Shown here piece after piece: positions 42,291 through 51,816 of a stretch of 64,000 bases of DNA. The notes under the pieces were generated by a model that was not told where the DNA came from, ran no database searches, and was given only the letters and a program-made list of their open reading frames with translations. The stretch comes from Fusicatenibacter saccharivorans (lineage in GTDB: Bacteria > Bacillota > Clostridia > Lachnospirales > Lachnospiraceae), in the NCBI RefSeq assembly GCF_015557635.1, contig NZ_JADNOP010000001.1, forward strand, positions 161,582 to 225,581, in the 5' to 3' direction. The first letter of the stretch is position 1. Each line of letters opens with the position of its first letter. The translations under genes were made by a program, and so were the position numbers.

Positions 42291-43274
42291 TTAGGCCTCC
42301 TTGTGTTTGAAATGTCGTATGGTTTTCCGAAGATTCTGATCCCGGAATAATCGAAGTGCAATGCCGGCTGCTGTCACAGCCTGAAAACTTCCTTTCATCC
42401 GGACATCGCCCCGGAGAATTTCCTGTTCGAAATCCGGCTGGACGGAAAGGTCTTTCGGCAGTTTTCCATAAATCATACCCAGAATGCCGAGTGTCTCTCC
42501 GGTCAGTGCCGGATCGTCAAATCCGAACCGGACTGTGCCGGTTACTTTTTTCGGTGCTGCTTTCTTCAGGAAATAAAGCACTTCTTTCTTTGCATGGAGC
42601 AGTGCCTCACGGAACATCTTCGAACGGAAGAATTTTTTCACACTCTCCCACTTTCTTTTTAACCGTCTGCCTGCCTGGATTTTCTGCTCCAGTTTTTCAA
42701 GCAGACGGAACGGAAGTTCCAACAGCCGGAAAGCTGTCTGCAGCAGACGGCTGACAAGATTCAGCAGTTTTTCCGGAAGATATTCGATCCTTCCGAAAAA
42801 CCGTTCCAGAATGCTTTTTTTCGGCGCATCCGGTTCCTGCTCTTGCTCTGGCTGCTCCTTCTGTGCTGTCACCTTCTGCTGCTTTTCTTTCTGGTCCGGT
42901 GCTTTCTGCTCTGCTGTTTTTTCTGCTTCCAGCGCATTTTCTGTCTCATTTTCCTCCGTCCGGGACACGGACGCTTCTCCCCGGCGGATCTTTTTCAGCC
43001 GCCGTTTCCATGTTTCCAGTGATGCCCCGAAAAGCAAAATCTGCGCCTCCGGCTTCTGTTCCTCATACGAGGCCGTCAGCGCGACAGCTCCGAAAAGCCA
43101 CGATACTCTTCCGCTCGCTTTTACGCAGGCAAATCCCTCTTCTTCTTTCAGAACCTGCGCCCGGTAGCAAAAAGGAAGAAACAGGACGGTGCAGACGATA
43201 AGAAGCACGAGAAACAGTAAAACAAGGAGTAAAATCCCCAGTGCCTTCAAAATCATGAATAGTATATGTATCAT
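42291..43274 (-). CDS. DUF2953-family membrane-anchored protein (YtfI-like)
   Basis: Protein of 327 residues with one long N-terminal membrane helix (about 3-38) and a large soluble part. Residues about 95-150 form a disordered Glu/Lys/Gln-rich insert (EQKAPDQKEKQQK). The C-terminal third holds the DUF2953 core (VTGTVRFGFDDPALTGETLG, about 236-255, then PDFEQEILRGDVRMKGSF). Its start overlaps the previous gene's stop by four bases. In sporulating Firmicutes it is paired with ytfJ, which suggests a spore-related role; no activity is known. Confidence 0.85.
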   Translation of the reverse strand: MIHILFMILKALGILLLVLLFLVLLIVCTVLFLPFCYRAQVLKEEEGFACVKASGRVSWLFGAVALTASYEEQKPEAQILLFGASLETWKRRLKKIRRGEASVSRTEENETENALEAEKTAEQKAPDQKEKQQKVTAQKEQPEQEQEPDAPKKSILERFFGRIEYLPEKLLNLVSRLLQTAFRLLELPFRLLEKLEQKIQAGRRLKRKWESVKKFFRSKMFREALLHAKKEVLYFLKKAAPKKVTGTVRFGFDDPALTGETLGILGMIYGKLPKDLSVQPDFEQEILRGDVRMKGSFQAVTAAGIALRLFRDQNLRKTIRHFKHKEA

Positions 43275-43600
43275 TCACATCCCTCAATCCGGTTCAGCAG
43301 CCATTCCCGGATTTTTACTTCTCCGGTTTCCCGATAAGTTTCCAATGCGATCGCCTCCACAAGCTCAAAAGCTTCCTCGCGCGACACGGCAAGTCCGACA
43401 ATCATCGGACAGTTTCTCCGCACGGCCGGCTGCAAAAGCAGATCCGCCGGAATTACATCCAGATTGTTCTGCTGATTGGAAGGCAGTGTGAGGAGCCAGA
43501 CTCCCGGAACTGCTTTTTTGTTCTCAATCCGGCGCATCCATTTTTTCTGTTTCTTTTTTGCAGTATCCCCGACGTACAGATTTTTATACCAGTTTACCAT
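43271..43600 (-). CDS. Conserved hypothetical protein
   Basis: Unrecognised 109-residue soluble protein. The N-terminus is basic (KKKQKKWMRRIENKK, about 15-29). A likely alpha/beta region follows (VWLLTLPSNQQNNLDVIPA, then CPMIVGLAVSREEAFELVEA). It overlaps both neighbours: 17 bases with the NUDIX gene upstream and 4 with DUF2953 downstream, so the three are translated as a unit. The ATG at 43600 has AGGGA six bases upstream. Confidence 0.75.
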   Translation of the reverse strand: MVNWYKNLYVGDTAKKKQKKWMRRIENKKAVPGVWLLTLPSNQQNNLDVIPADLLLQPAVRRNCPMIVGLAVSREEAFELVEAIALETYRETGEVKIREWLLNRIEGCE

Positions 43601-44060
43601 ATTTTCCCTGAGCCTGTGGCTGAACCTTCCATAAATTTGCTCTCTTCAGTTCCAGATACTCCTGATAGGCCTTTTCCAGAATCTGCCGTTCATTGGAAAA
43701 CTTCAGCAGATGATATGCTTCGTGATACTTGTAATAGCCCGAATCCACAAAGTATTCTTCTCTCTGTGGACGGCTGTAGTAGCCGGATGAGGCCATCAGA
43801 TACCAGTGCACCTCTTTTTCCACGGTGTCCTCCGGAATGCTGAAACTGTACTGGCTTTTTCCCACGTACTTGATGATGGTTCCGTGCACGCCGGATTCCT
43901 CATACACCTCGCGGACAGCAGTCTGTTCATGGGTTTCTCCCGGCTCAACGGTTCCTTTCGGCAGAACCCAGCCTTCATATTTGTTGCGGTAGCTTTTGTA
44001 AAGCGTCAATATTTTTCCACGGTAGATTACGATACCTCCGCAGCTAACTGCTTCGATCAT
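43584..44060 (-). CDS. NUDIX hydrolase
   Basis: Hydrolase of nucleoside-diphosphate-linked compounds, 158 residues. The Nudix box spans GTVEPGETHEQTAVREVYEE plus SG (about 36-57), with the REVYEE metal-binding residues intact, preceded by GWVLPKG. The N-terminal SCGGIVIYRGKILTLYK is typical of Ap4A-hydrolase-like or MutT-like members, so the substrate cannot be set. It is the first gene of a five-gene run ending with the small membrane ORF, behind a good promoter. Confidence 0.9.
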   Translation of the reverse strand: MIEAVSCGGIVIYRGKILTLYKSYRNKYEGWVLPKGTVEPGETHEQTAVREVYEESGVHGTIIKYVGKSQYSFSIPEDTVEKEVHWYLMASSGYYSRPQREEYFVDSGYYKYHEAYHLLKFSNERQILEKAYQEYLELKRANLWKVQPQAQGKYGKLV

Positions 44061-44140
44061 ACGTTTTAAGCTCCTTCTGGCTTTTTTCCATTCTCTGACA
44101 GCTCTTTTCTTCCCGCTTGCCGCCAGATCTTCTGTTAAAA

Positions 44141-44169
44141 AGTATACCTCTTTTCCCGCCCCCGCGCAA
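44141..44169 (-). promoter_or_regulatory. Promoter of the NUDIX-ytfJ operon
   Basis: Minus strand TTGCGC (44164-44169), 17-base GC-rich spacer, TATACT (44141-44146), about 80 bases before the NUDIX start. Confidence 0.65.
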
Positions 44170-44212
44170 CCTTAAAACCGCATCCTTTTTCTAACATTTT
44201 TCTAAAAATTCA

Positions 44213-44256
44213 GAAAACGCGCCCGAACCCATCCTTTCCGGTTCGAACGCGTTTTT
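44213..44256 (-). terminator. Terminator after the class B PBP gene
   Basis: AACGCG and CGCGTT arms plus GAACC/GGTTC (44216-44250). On the minus strand the stem is followed by TTTTCTGAATTTTT. It separates the cell-wall operon from the NUDIX operon. Confidence 0.8.
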
Positions 44257-44263
44257 TCATCGT

Positions 44264-45730
44264 TTACTGCTGTGCATAATATGCTTCGATTACCTGTCTT
44301 GCAATCGGTACAGCGACTTCACTCGAATATCCGCCGTTTTCTGCCACAACAGCAATGACAATATCAGGATCATCCGCATTGGAGAATCCGACAAACCAGG
44401 AATGCGGTGTCTCTCCGTCGCTTCCGTGTTCTGCGGTTCCTGTTTTACCGGCGATATTGTACGGCAGATCCGAAAGTGAAACTGCAGTTCCGCTCTGGAC
44501 AACGCCTTTCATCAGCTCTGTCAGCGTATTGGCTTCGCTCTCGGACATTACCGTGCCAAGAGACTCTTTGTAAAAGGTTTTGACTGCCTGTCCGTCCGCA
44601 GACACAATGTTGTCCACATAACGCGGTTTGATCATTTCTCCGTCATTTGCAACCGCGGAGGCGATCAGCGCCATCTCCATCGGTGTTACCAGCGTATCGC
44701 CCTGGCCAATGGAGGTCTGCATCACAAGAGCATCCGCCGTTGTCGAATCAAGGTCGAAAGAACTTTTGCTGGTCGGAAGCTCCAGATCCAGACGGCTGTT
44801 CAGATACAGGGAATCCGCCAGCGAGCGGAAGGCATCTTTATCCAGCCCAAGGCCAATCTGTGCAAAGGCAGAGTTGCACGAATGTGCAAACGCACCTGCA
44901 AAATCTTCCGGTCCATGCACTTCACCGCCGGAGCAGTGAATCGTATAGTTTCCTGCTGTCAGCTCACCGTCACAGTCGAACGAAAAACCGTCCAGTGTGC
45001 CGTTCTGACGGAGATACGCAAGCGAAGTAACAATCTTGAACGTAGATCCCGGCGGATATCTTCCCTGCAGACCGCGGTTCAGAAACACGCCGCTCTCATC
45101 GTCTGCGTTCAGTGCCTCCCAGTCCTCATCAATCGTATTGGGATTAAAAACCGGATTGCTCACATTGGCAAGTACACGGCCCGTTTTTGCCTCCATCACG
45201 ACAACTGCACCGCGGTATCCGTCCAGTGCATCGGCCGCGGCCTGCTGGAGTGTTGTATTCAGCGTTGTATAGAGACTGTCTCCCGGGTTCTTCGCATCGC
45301 TGAATTCATTCTTTACCTGCTTTAACTTACTTGTATGGGACTCCATCAGCATATAGTTGTAGGAAGATTCGAGGCCGCTGTTTCCTTTTCCCGTGTAGCC
45401 AACCACCTGCGCAAACAGGCTGCCGAACGGATACGTTCTTACCTCATCCCCGTTTTCATCTGTCGTCGTCTTTGCCAGTTCCTGGCCGTCCGCAGAATAG
45501 ATTGTTCCGCGGATCACGCGCTCTGCATAGTTATTCTGTCTCGTATTGTAAGAACTATTCAGAAATTCTTCTTTCCGCACGACATTAAAGTAAACGAGAT
45601 ACGCGATCAGCCCAAGAAACATGGCCACGAACAGGAACGAAACGATCAGATACGGCCCTGCGCCGTTGTTTGCCGCCTTACCAGTGGAGGCTGTTCTCGG
45701 TCTGCTCTTCGATCCGCCGTTCGAATTCAT
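44264..45730 (-). CDS. Class B penicillin-binding protein (transpeptidase)
   Basis: Cross-links peptidoglycan outside the membrane. After a short tail and one membrane helix (PYLIVSFLFVAMFLGLIAYL) comes a PBP dimerisation domain. The transpeptidase shows the serine motif STFK, then SCN (SxN motif), and KTGTAEHG. It most resembles PbpA/SpoVD-type partners of SEDS proteins, and the FtsW-like gene lies directly upstream. I take the ATG at 45730 (MNSNGGSKSR), giving 488 residues and a 53-base overlap with the upstream gene. A GTG at 45895 has a better ribosome site (AAGGG) but would overlap by 218 bases and add 55 very basic residues. The true start is uncertain. Confidence 0.9.
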   Translation of the reverse strand: MNSNGGSKSRPRTASTGKAANNGAGPYLIVSFLFVAMFLGLIAYLVYFNVVRKEEFLNSSYNTRQNNYAERVIRGTIYSADGQELAKTTTDENGDEVRTYPFGSLFAQVVGYTGKGNSGLESSYNYMLMESHTSKLKQVKNEFSDAKNPGDSLYTTLNTTLQQAAADALDGYRGAVVVMEAKTGRVLANVSNPVFNPNTIDEDWEALNADDESGVFLNRGLQGRYPPGSTFKIVTSLAYLRQNGTLDGFSFDCDGELTAGNYTIHCSGGEVHGPEDFAGAFAHSCNSAFAQIGLGLDKDAFRSLADSLYLNSRLDLELPTSKSSFDLDSTTADALVMQTSIGQGDTLVTPMEMALIASAVANDGEMIKPRYVDNIVSADGQAVKTFYKESLGTVMSESEANTLTELMKGVVQSGTAVSLSDLPYNIAGKTGTAEHGSDGETPHSWFVGFSNADDPDIVIAVVAENGGYSSEVAVPIARQVIEAYYAQQ

Positions 45731-47192
45731 CCGGCTGCTCGCGGTACTTCTGGCGGGTTCCCTGTCCGTCGTTCCGGCCGCCGCTCTTCTTTCGTCTTTC
45801 GGTCTCTTCGTCCGGGCGTCGTTTTTTCTTGGCGCCTGGGTCGTTTTTCTGCTGGTTTCGTTTCTTCTTGTTTCGTCTTTTCTCAAGCTCCTCACCTTCG
45901 TCTTCCCTTAAGATGTACAATCCCTGAATGATCGACAGCATCAGCACCGTGGAGAACATGGAGCTTCCTCCATAGCTGACCAGCGGCAGCGTGATACCTG
46001 TCATAGGAATAAATTTAATGGTTCCTCCGATGGTGAGGAACACCTGTGTCGCATATTCCGTTCCAAGACCCATGGCAATCAGTTTGTAGAACCGTTTGCT
46101 CATCTTCATGGAAATATTGATAATCAGAAGGAATGTGGACATGCACAGCAGAATCAGGCAGATTCCGAAGATAATGCCCATCTCCTCACAGATCGCACAG
46201 AAAATAAAGTCTTTCGTTGCAACCGGGATAATGTCAGGCCGTCCCTCGAAAAGGCCGGTTCCGAACCATCCGCCGGAGCACATGCCGAAGAGGCCCTGTG
46301 CTAACTGGCTGCTGATATCCCAGTTTCCGATCGGATCCTGCCAGAGTGCCACACGGTTCCGTACATGGGAAAACAGGAAATACGCCACAACGCAGGCGGC
46401 ACTCATTCCCGCAAGTCCCAAAAGCGGATATCTGGCTTTTCTCGTTGCCACATAGATTACAACCACGTACGCCATAAAGAAGACGAACGCAGTTCCAAGG
46501 TCGGTGGATGCAACAAGGATCAGCACATGAACTGCCGCAATGACCGTTGCTTTCACAACGTTTCCAAAGGAATTATCCTCGCGCAGCATGCCTGCCATAA
46601 AGAACACGAGTGTGATCTTGGCAATCTCAGAGAGCTGGAACGTAATGCCGTGAATTTCGATCGACAGCTTCGCACCGCCGGAAGTAAAGCCAAGCACCAT
46701 AACGACGGAAAGCATGGCAATTCCGAGCACAGCGTAAATCCAGGTCAGATTTTTCAGGAACTTGCCCTTTCGGACAATGACCGGAATGATGAAGCAGAGC
46801 AGTGTGGATGCCGCCAGAATTTTGTACTGGGACATCGCCTTTGACACGCTCAGTCTCGTCAGAATAATCATGCTGATCGAGAGCAGCATACACATGTTGT
46901 TTACCAGGATCATCGATGCCTTCCGGTAAATCAGGCGGTACAGGATCTGTACGCCCAGGATATACGCCATCGTGAGCAGAAACATCTGAATCGTTGATAC
47001 TTCGCCCTCCTGGAGGAACATCACGAAGAAACAGATGAAATTCATCAGAATGATCATGATGATCTGCCGCATCAGAATGTAATGGCGCTCATCCTCATCC
47101 CGCTCTTTGAGTGCAGCAAACGACTGCACGGTAAAACAGATCATGAGGAAGGTAATCACATATTTTGATAACTGAACAATGGTATTTTCCAT
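45678..47192 (-). CDS. FtsW/RodA/SpoVE-family SEDS glycosyltransferase
   Basis: Polytopic membrane protein that polymerises lipid II glycan chains together with a class B PBP. Its 504 residues hold about ten helices. SEDS motifs are STDLGTAFVFF (about 228-238), the VATKDFIFCAICEEMG loop (about 325-340) and PMTGITLPLVSYGGSS (about 393-408). The last about 75 residues are a charged Lys/Arg/Glu tail (RRNKKKRNQQKND), longer than usual. That tail region also encodes the start of the following PBP. Whether it serves division, elongation or sporulation cannot be decided by eye. Confidence 0.92.
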   Translation of the reverse strand: MENTIVQLSKYVITFLMICFTVQSFAALKERDEDERHYILMRQIIMIILMNFICFFVMFLQEGEVSTIQMFLLTMAYILGVQILYRLIYRKASMILVNNMCMLLSISMIILTRLSVSKAMSQYKILAASTLLCFIIPVIVRKGKFLKNLTWIYAVLGIAMLSVVMVLGFTSGGAKLSIEIHGITFQLSEIAKITLVFFMAGMLREDNSFGNVVKATVIAAVHVLILVASTDLGTAFVFFMAYVVVIYVATRKARYPLLGLAGMSAACVVAYFLFSHVRNRVALWQDPIGNWDISSQLAQGLFGMCSGGWFGTGLFEGRPDIIPVATKDFIFCAICEEMGIIFGICLILLCMSTFLLIINISMKMSKRFYKLIAMGLGTEYATQVFLTIGGTIKFIPMTGITLPLVSYGGSSMFSTVLMLSIIQGLYILREDEGEELEKRRNKKKRNQQKNDPGAKKKRRPDEETERRKKSGGRNDGQGTRQKYREQPDEFERRIEEQTENSLHW

Positions 47193-47218
47193 AAATTCCC
47201 CTTATTTTTTCTCACCGT

Positions 47219-49432
47219 TTACTCTACTTTCCGGCGGAAATGGCCTTTGGTATATTCCTGTTCGGCCGGAACTGCGATTCCTTTACAATACGTTCCAGCA
47301 AACGCAGCGGCGATTTCTTTTGTCTCCTCCAGTGTCTCGATGGTAAAATTCAGCCGCACCGCAGCCGGATGCATGGACCGGATCTCATCGGCTTCTTTTA
47401 CCAGGCCGAGCGGAAGGCTGTTGTAGATCACACTGTAGCACGAGGTGCAGTAACTCTTCACTGGGAAGTATTTTCCCATCCGGTCTTTTAAGCGTACCAG
47501 AGAATAACTGTGATTGCAGCCGTTCAGGTTCTTCTGGACACACTGGGCGGAAATCATCATCGGAAGGTAGCCGTAGACCACCATTTCGCTGTTCGTATTG
47601 TCACGTTTTCCGATTTCCCGCTCGTTCAGCTCATACGGAACGGTATCACGCTGCACGCCCTGCTCCTGCCAGAATGCCTGCGCACGGCTGTTGTACGTGT
47701 AAACGCTGTAATCGAGCCGGATATCCTTTTCCATTCCCATCTCTTTCAAAAACGAAAAGCTTTCGAGATTGCGGATCAGGAAACCGCCAAGACCGATTTC
47801 CTTCAGACAGCGGAACGTGTCGCGGTATTCCTTCAGATCGCCTTCACGCACAACGTGCGGCAGCATCAGATAAACCTGTTTTCCCAGTTCTTTCGCCTGC
47901 AGGATGCCTTTTTCCGCCTGCTCTTCGAAGATTTCCCGTTTGAAGCATCCCATGCCGGCGTAGATCGTCGTGATCTCCGGAATCTCGAGCAGCGCATTCC
48001 ACTGGGCTCTCGTCTCAGCAGATGCGGTCAGCTCCATTTTCTTTTCTGCCCTGCTCTCCTGGTCTGGTTTTCCAGATGCTTTTGCTTCCTGTTCCGGCTT
48101 TTCCGCTGCTTTTCTGCGGTATGGCTCTGTCATCTCCTTCACCAGCTGGTCCGAAACGCCTCTCCGCAACTCGTTTAACGTCTGCATCGGCACGAAACAG
48201 TTGTCATCCATACAGACATCGAGTTCTTTGAAATAGAATGGTGTCTCGCCTGTCTTTTCCAGCTGTGTTTTTGCGCGTTCCTCGGTCAGCGGCTGCTTCT
48301 TTGCCGGTTCTACCATGCCCGCCTCTGCTGTTACACTGTATTTTCCGCTTTCTGCACTTAAGAACGCCGGCTGGCCCGGATACAGGGTCAGAAAGCCGGA
48401 AATCGGCTCTTTTGCCTCAGTCTCGATATAATCTCTCTGGATCTCATAAAAGAGCTGCTCATTTCTGCGCTGTTTCTTTTTATTTTCCTGCTCTTTTTCG
48501 TTCTTCAGCGCCATCATATCGCGTCCGTTTCTTACGGTATAATAGCTTTTGTTGAAACCGTCACGGTTATACAGCTCATACAGCTTTTTCATGTCCTCCG
48601 GCAGAACGTGGAAACGGGACGGCTTTTTTTCGTACAGATCGAGGTATTTGCGGTAAATGCTGACAACGCCCGCTGTATACTCCGGCTTTTTCATTCTGCC
48701 TTCGATTTTGAGGGACATAATCCCGGATTTTACAATCTCCGGCAGCAGTTCTACCGTACACATATCCTTCGGGCTTAACGGATAGCGGTCGCCCGGCTCC
48801 CCCATGCGGTGGTTGTCTTTATCGTACGCTTCGTACGGCAGACGGCACGGCTGCGCGCATCTTCCGCGGTTTCCGCTTCTTCCGCCGATCAGGCTGGAAA
48901 AAAGGCACTGTCCCGAATAGCAGTAGCAGAGCGCCCCGTGGACGAAGCATTCAATTTCAAGGTTGGTCGTCCGGTGGATTTTCTGGATCTCCGCAAACGA
49001 AAGCTCACGGGCCGGTACCACACGCGTCGCGCCAAGGCTCTCCAGGAAACGCGCTCCCGCAGATCCTGTCACTGTCATCTGTGTGCTCGCATGAATGTCG
49101 AGATCCGGGAACCAGGAGCGGACCGCCTTTAAAACGCCCATATCCTGGACAATCACGGCATCCAGTCCCTGCTCATAGTACGGACGCAGATACGGATACA
49201 GTTTCTCTTCCAGTTCCTCCTCTTTTAAGAGGGTGTTGACCGTCAGATACAGTTTCCGGTTCCGCAGATGGACGTAATCGATGGCTGAGAGAATCTCCTG
49301 CTCATCCAGATTTTTTGCATACGCTCTTGCGCCGAATGCGGCTCCGCCGAGATAGACGGCATCCGCACCGGCGGAAACCGCTGCTTTTAACGCTTCCATC
49401 GAACCGGCTGGTGCTAATAATTCTGTCTTCAT
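47219..49432 (-). CDS. U32-family peptidase with DUF3656 domain
   Basis: Protein of 737 residues related to RlhA/TrhP/YegQ, which help hydroxylate RNA bases, and formerly classed as collagenase-like peptidases. The N-terminal U32 domain begins ELLAPAGSMEALKAAVSAGA. The signature ECFVHGALCYCYSGQCLFSS spans about 160-179, with further cysteines in RCAQPCRLP likely binding an iron-sulphur cluster. A DUF3656-type insert (about 370-470) is charged, and a second barrel-like half carries CTSCYSV. RNA hydroxylation is the likelier role given recent family work. It follows zapA closely. Confidence 0.9.
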   Translation of the reverse strand: MKTELLAPAGSMEALKAAVSAGADAVYLGGAAFGARAYAKNLDEQEILSAIDYVHLRNRKLYLTVNTLLKEEELEEKLYPYLRPYYEQGLDAVIVQDMGVLKAVRSWFPDLDIHASTQMTVTGSAGARFLESLGATRVVPARELSFAEIQKIHRTTNLEIECFVHGALCYCYSGQCLFSSLIGGRSGNRGRCAQPCRLPYEAYDKDNHRMGEPGDRYPLSPKDMCTVELLPEIVKSGIMSLKIEGRMKKPEYTAGVVSIYRKYLDLYEKKPSRFHVLPEDMKKLYELYNRDGFNKSYYTVRNGRDMMALKNEKEQENKKKQRRNEQLFYEIQRDYIETEAKEPISGFLTLYPGQPAFLSAESGKYSVTAEAGMVEPAKKQPLTEERAKTQLEKTGETPFYFKELDVCMDDNCFVPMQTLNELRRGVSDQLVKEMTEPYRRKAAEKPEQEAKASGKPDQESRAEKKMELTASAETRAQWNALLEIPEITTIYAGMGCFKREIFEEQAEKGILQAKELGKQVYLMLPHVVREGDLKEYRDTFRCLKEIGLGGFLIRNLESFSFLKEMGMEKDIRLDYSVYTYNSRAQAFWQEQGVQRDTVPYELNEREIGKRDNTNSEMVVYGYLPMMISAQCVQKNLNGCNHSYSLVRLKDRMGKYFPVKSYCTSCYSVIYNSLPLGLVKEADEIRSMHPAAVRLNFTIETLEETKEIAAAFAGTYCKGIAVPAEQEYTKGHFRRKVE

Positions 49433-49489
49433 CTTTATCTCCTAAAAACGGGCGATTACCTGTTCCGCAATCCCCCGTTTTTCCTTCTT

Positions 49490-49921
49490 TTACGCTTTTA
49501 ATAAATCTTCCAGATCCTTATTTGCCTTATCAAGCTGCCGCTGCAGTTCTTCCCTCTCGCCGCGCACATGTTCCAGCTCGATTCGTTTCTCTTCCAGTTC
49601 TTTTTTCAGATCGCCGGCCTGGATTTCCGCTGCGATCAGATCGTGCTTCATATCGTAGGTTTCCCGGTCTTTGGCTTCCATATCCTCTTCGAGGGTATCT
49701 ACCTGGCTTTTTGCTTTGAAATAGTCGTCTGCAATGTTCAGTGCAAGCAGTGTGTGCTTCGTATCCACCGACAGGCGGTTGTATCCGGCTGACTGGGAAA
49801 GTTCGCTGATCTTCTGATTCAGATAAGCAGCTACTTTCTGCAGATATTCCGGGCTCTCATAGCCTCCCAGTGTGATAATTTTTCCATCTATTAAAACCTG
49901 TGTTGTATTTTTTACAGCCAT
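49490..49921 (-). CDS. zapA: Cell division protein ZapA
   Basis: FtsZ-ring-associated protein that bundles filaments; 143 residues. The N-terminal globular ZapA head (TTQVLIDGKIITLGGYESPE, about 5-24, then VAAYLNQKISELSQ and LLALNIADDYFK) is followed by a long coiled coil (about 70-143) rich in Glu and Lys. That coiled coil is longer than in the usual about 90-residue proteins. It is first of zapA-U32-ftsW-pbp, an operon linking division and wall synthesis. Confidence 0.9.
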   Translation of the reverse strand: MAVKNTTQVLIDGKIITLGGYESPEYLQKVAAYLNQKISELSQSAGYNRLSVDTKHTLLALNIADDYFKAKSQVDTLEEDMEAKDRETYDMKHDLIAAEIQAGDLKKELEEKRIELEHVRGEREELQRQLDKANKDLEDLLKA

Positions 49922-49978
49922 TCTTTTGCTTTTCCTCCACTGAATTTAACCGGACCAAACTCCCGGCTAATATAACCT

Positions 49979-50007
49979 ATCATATACCGAAAATGGAAGA
50001 AAAACAA
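49979..50007 (-). promoter_or_regulatory. Candidate promoter of the zapA operon
   Basis: Minus strand TTGTTT (50002-50007), 17-base spacer, TATGAT (49979-49984), about 58 bases before zapA. Confidence 0.5.
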
Positions 50008-50051
50008 CCTTTTTCTGCAAAAAGCGACAGAAAATGAAAGATTCAGGGCTT

Positions 50052-51062
50052 TTACTCTTCGATCTTACGCGGTGCCTCCAGCCCCAGGTGGTGCCAGGCA
50101 AATTCCGTTGCCACTCTTCCGCGCGGAGTGCGGTTGATAAATCCGGATTTGATCAGGAACGGCTCGTAGACATCCTCGATGGTGCCGGCATCTTCTCCAA
50201 TCGATGCAGCCAGGGTATCGAGTCCCACCGGACCGCCCTGGAACTTTTCCATAATGGTGGTAAGAAGCAGCCGGTCAGTCTGATCCAGTCCGTAACGGTC
50301 TACTTCCAGCAGATCAAGAGCAAATGATGCGACCTCTTTTGTGATTCTTCCATCGTATTTCACCTGGGCAAAGTCGCGGACACGCTTTAAAATCCGGTTT
50401 GCCAGACGCGGTGTTCCCCTGGAACGGCGCGCCATCTCAAGCGCTCCCTGCGGGTCCACCTCCACATTCAGTACTTTTGAGGAGTGCAGAATAATGTTGG
50501 CCAATTCTTCCTCCGTGTAAAATTCCAGATGGTGGATGACACCGAACCGGTCGCGGAGCGGGGCAGTCAAAAGACCTGCACGCGTTGTTGCGCCGACCAG
50601 CGTAAACTTCGGCAGATCCAGGCGGATCGAGCGCGCCGAAGAGCCTTTTCCGATCATGATATCAATCGCAAAATCCTCCATCGCTGGGTAAAGAACCTCC
50701 TCGACCTGGCGGTTCAGGCGGTGGATCTCATCAACAAACAGGACGTCGCCCTCCTGCAGATTGTTGAGGATCGCTGCCATCTCACCCGGTTTTTCGATCG
50801 CCGGGCCGCTCGTTACCTTCATATGGGTTCCCATCTCATTTGCAATGATGCCCGCCAGCGTTGTTTTTCCAAGTCCCGGAGGGCCGTAAAACAGCACATG
50901 ATCGAGAACATCACTTCGCTGTTTTGCTGCTTCAATATATACTTTCAGGTTCTTTTTCGTCTTTTCCTGTCCGATGTAGTCGTCCAGGCGCTGGGGACGG
51001 AGCGAACCTTCGATTTTCACGTCCTCCTCGAGAACGTCAGTTGTGATAATTCTTCTTTCCAT
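50052..51062 (-). CDS. ruvB: Holliday junction branch-migration ATPase RuvB
   Basis: Hexameric motor that drives branch migration with RuvA. Motifs are [19 protein letters not shown], Walker [12 protein letters not shown] (about 58-68), Walker B FVDEIHRL (about 104-111), sensor GATTRAGLL and the C-terminal winged helix with [17 protein letters not shown] place the start at 51062 (MERRIITTD), giving 336 residues, because the upstream GTG at 51086 lacks a ribosome site. It follows ruvA by 40 bases. Confidence 0.96.
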   Translation of the reverse strand: MERRIITTDVLEEDVKIEGSLRPQRLDDYIGQEKTKKNLKVYIEAAKQRSDVLDHVLFYGPPGLGKTTLAGIIANEMGTHMKVTSGPAIEKPGEMAAILNNLQEGDVLFVDEIHRLNRQVEEVLYPAMEDFAIDIMIGKGSSARSIRLDLPKFTLVGATTRAGLLTAPLRDRFGVIHHLEFYTEEELANIILHSSKVLNVEVDPQGALEMARRSRGTPRLANRILKRVRDFAQVKYDGRITKEVASFALDLLEVDRYGLDQTDRLLLTTIMEKFQGGPVGLDTLAASIGEDAGTIEDVYEPFLIKSGFINRTPRGRVATEFAWHHLGLEAPRKIEE

Positions 51063-51102
51063 CGTTATAAGGTTTCCTTCTTCCACAATTTAGGACCATC
51101 TG

Positions 51103-51717
51103 CTAAAACATATGCTTCAATGCCGCTTTCAGCACAGCCTCGCTGTCCATGCCTTCGGTGATTTCGACTTTCTTTACTGCCTGCAGTGCTTCCGTTCCGG
51201 AGTAGCCAAGCGCAGTCAGCGCCTGTACCGCATCCTGGAAGGCATCCGGTTCGCCTGCCTGCCGTACCGCCGCAGCCGCCTGATTTCCTGCCAGCTTCTG
51301 CTCGAACGCTTCCTGCAGGTCGAATTTGTCTTTTAATTCCAGAATCAGCTTCTGCGCGGTCTTCTTTCCGATGCCCGGTGTTTTGGCAATCGCCTGGACA
51401 TCTTCCGAGAGGACGGCAAAGCGCAGATTGTCTGCAGTAAGCGTGGACAGCACCGCAAGCGCCGCTTTTGGTCCGATGCCGCTTACGCCGATCAGCATAC
51501 GGTATATTTCAAGATCTTCACGGGACAGAAAGCCGAATAGGGAAATTCCGTCTTCCCGCACACTCATATGGGTATATATCTTTAACTCTTCTCCCTCCCG
51601 GATGCCTGCGTCGAACATACTCGCTGGAATATTCAGCTCATAGCCGATTCCATGGCTTTCGAGAATCATTTTTCCTTCCGAAAGAGAATCTACAGTTCCT
51701 TTGATAAATGCAATCAT
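51103..51717 (-). CDS. ruvA: Holliday junction DNA-binding protein RuvA
   Basis: Tetrameric junction-binding subunit of RuvAB, 204 residues. It has an N-terminal OB fold (MIAFIKGTVDSLSEGKMIL), then helix-hairpin-helix repeats around LIGVSGIGPKAALAVLS (about 75-91) and IAKTPGIGKKTAQKLILELK (about 110-129). A linker and the small RuvB-binding domain (ALTALGYSGTEALQAVKKV) complete it. The ATG at 51717 has GGAGG eight bases upstream. It is the first gene of ruvAB with its own promoter. Confidence 0.96.
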   Translation of the reverse strand: MIAFIKGTVDSLSEGKMILESHGIGYELNIPASMFDAGIREGEELKIYTHMSVREDGISLFGFLSREDLEIYRMLIGVSGIGPKAALAVLSTLTADNLRFAVLSEDVQAIAKTPGIGKKTAQKLILELKDKFDLQEAFEQKLAGNQAAAAVRQAGEPDAFQDAVQALTALGYSGTEALQAVKKVEITEGMDSEAVLKAALKHMF

Positions 51718-51768
51718 GTTTTTCCTCCAAAGCGCCGTTTTCTTTTTTCGAAAGCGAACGCACATTCT

Positions 51769-51797
51769 ATTATAGCAGAACTTTTCTCATCACGCAA
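51769..51797 (-). promoter_or_regulatory. ruvAB promoter
   Basis: Minus strand TTGCGT (51792-51797), 17-base spacer, TATAAT (51769-51774). No LexA-type GAAC-N4-GTTC box was seen around it. Confidence 0.75.
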
Positions 51798-51816
51798 CGA
51801 TTAGTCGCTGTCTTTC

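Noticed and set aside
45731-45895. Treating the 55-residue basic extension of the PBP as certain
   Set aside because: It would overlap ftsW by 218 bases; the ATG at 45730 gives a normal short tail, so the extension is kept only as an open question.
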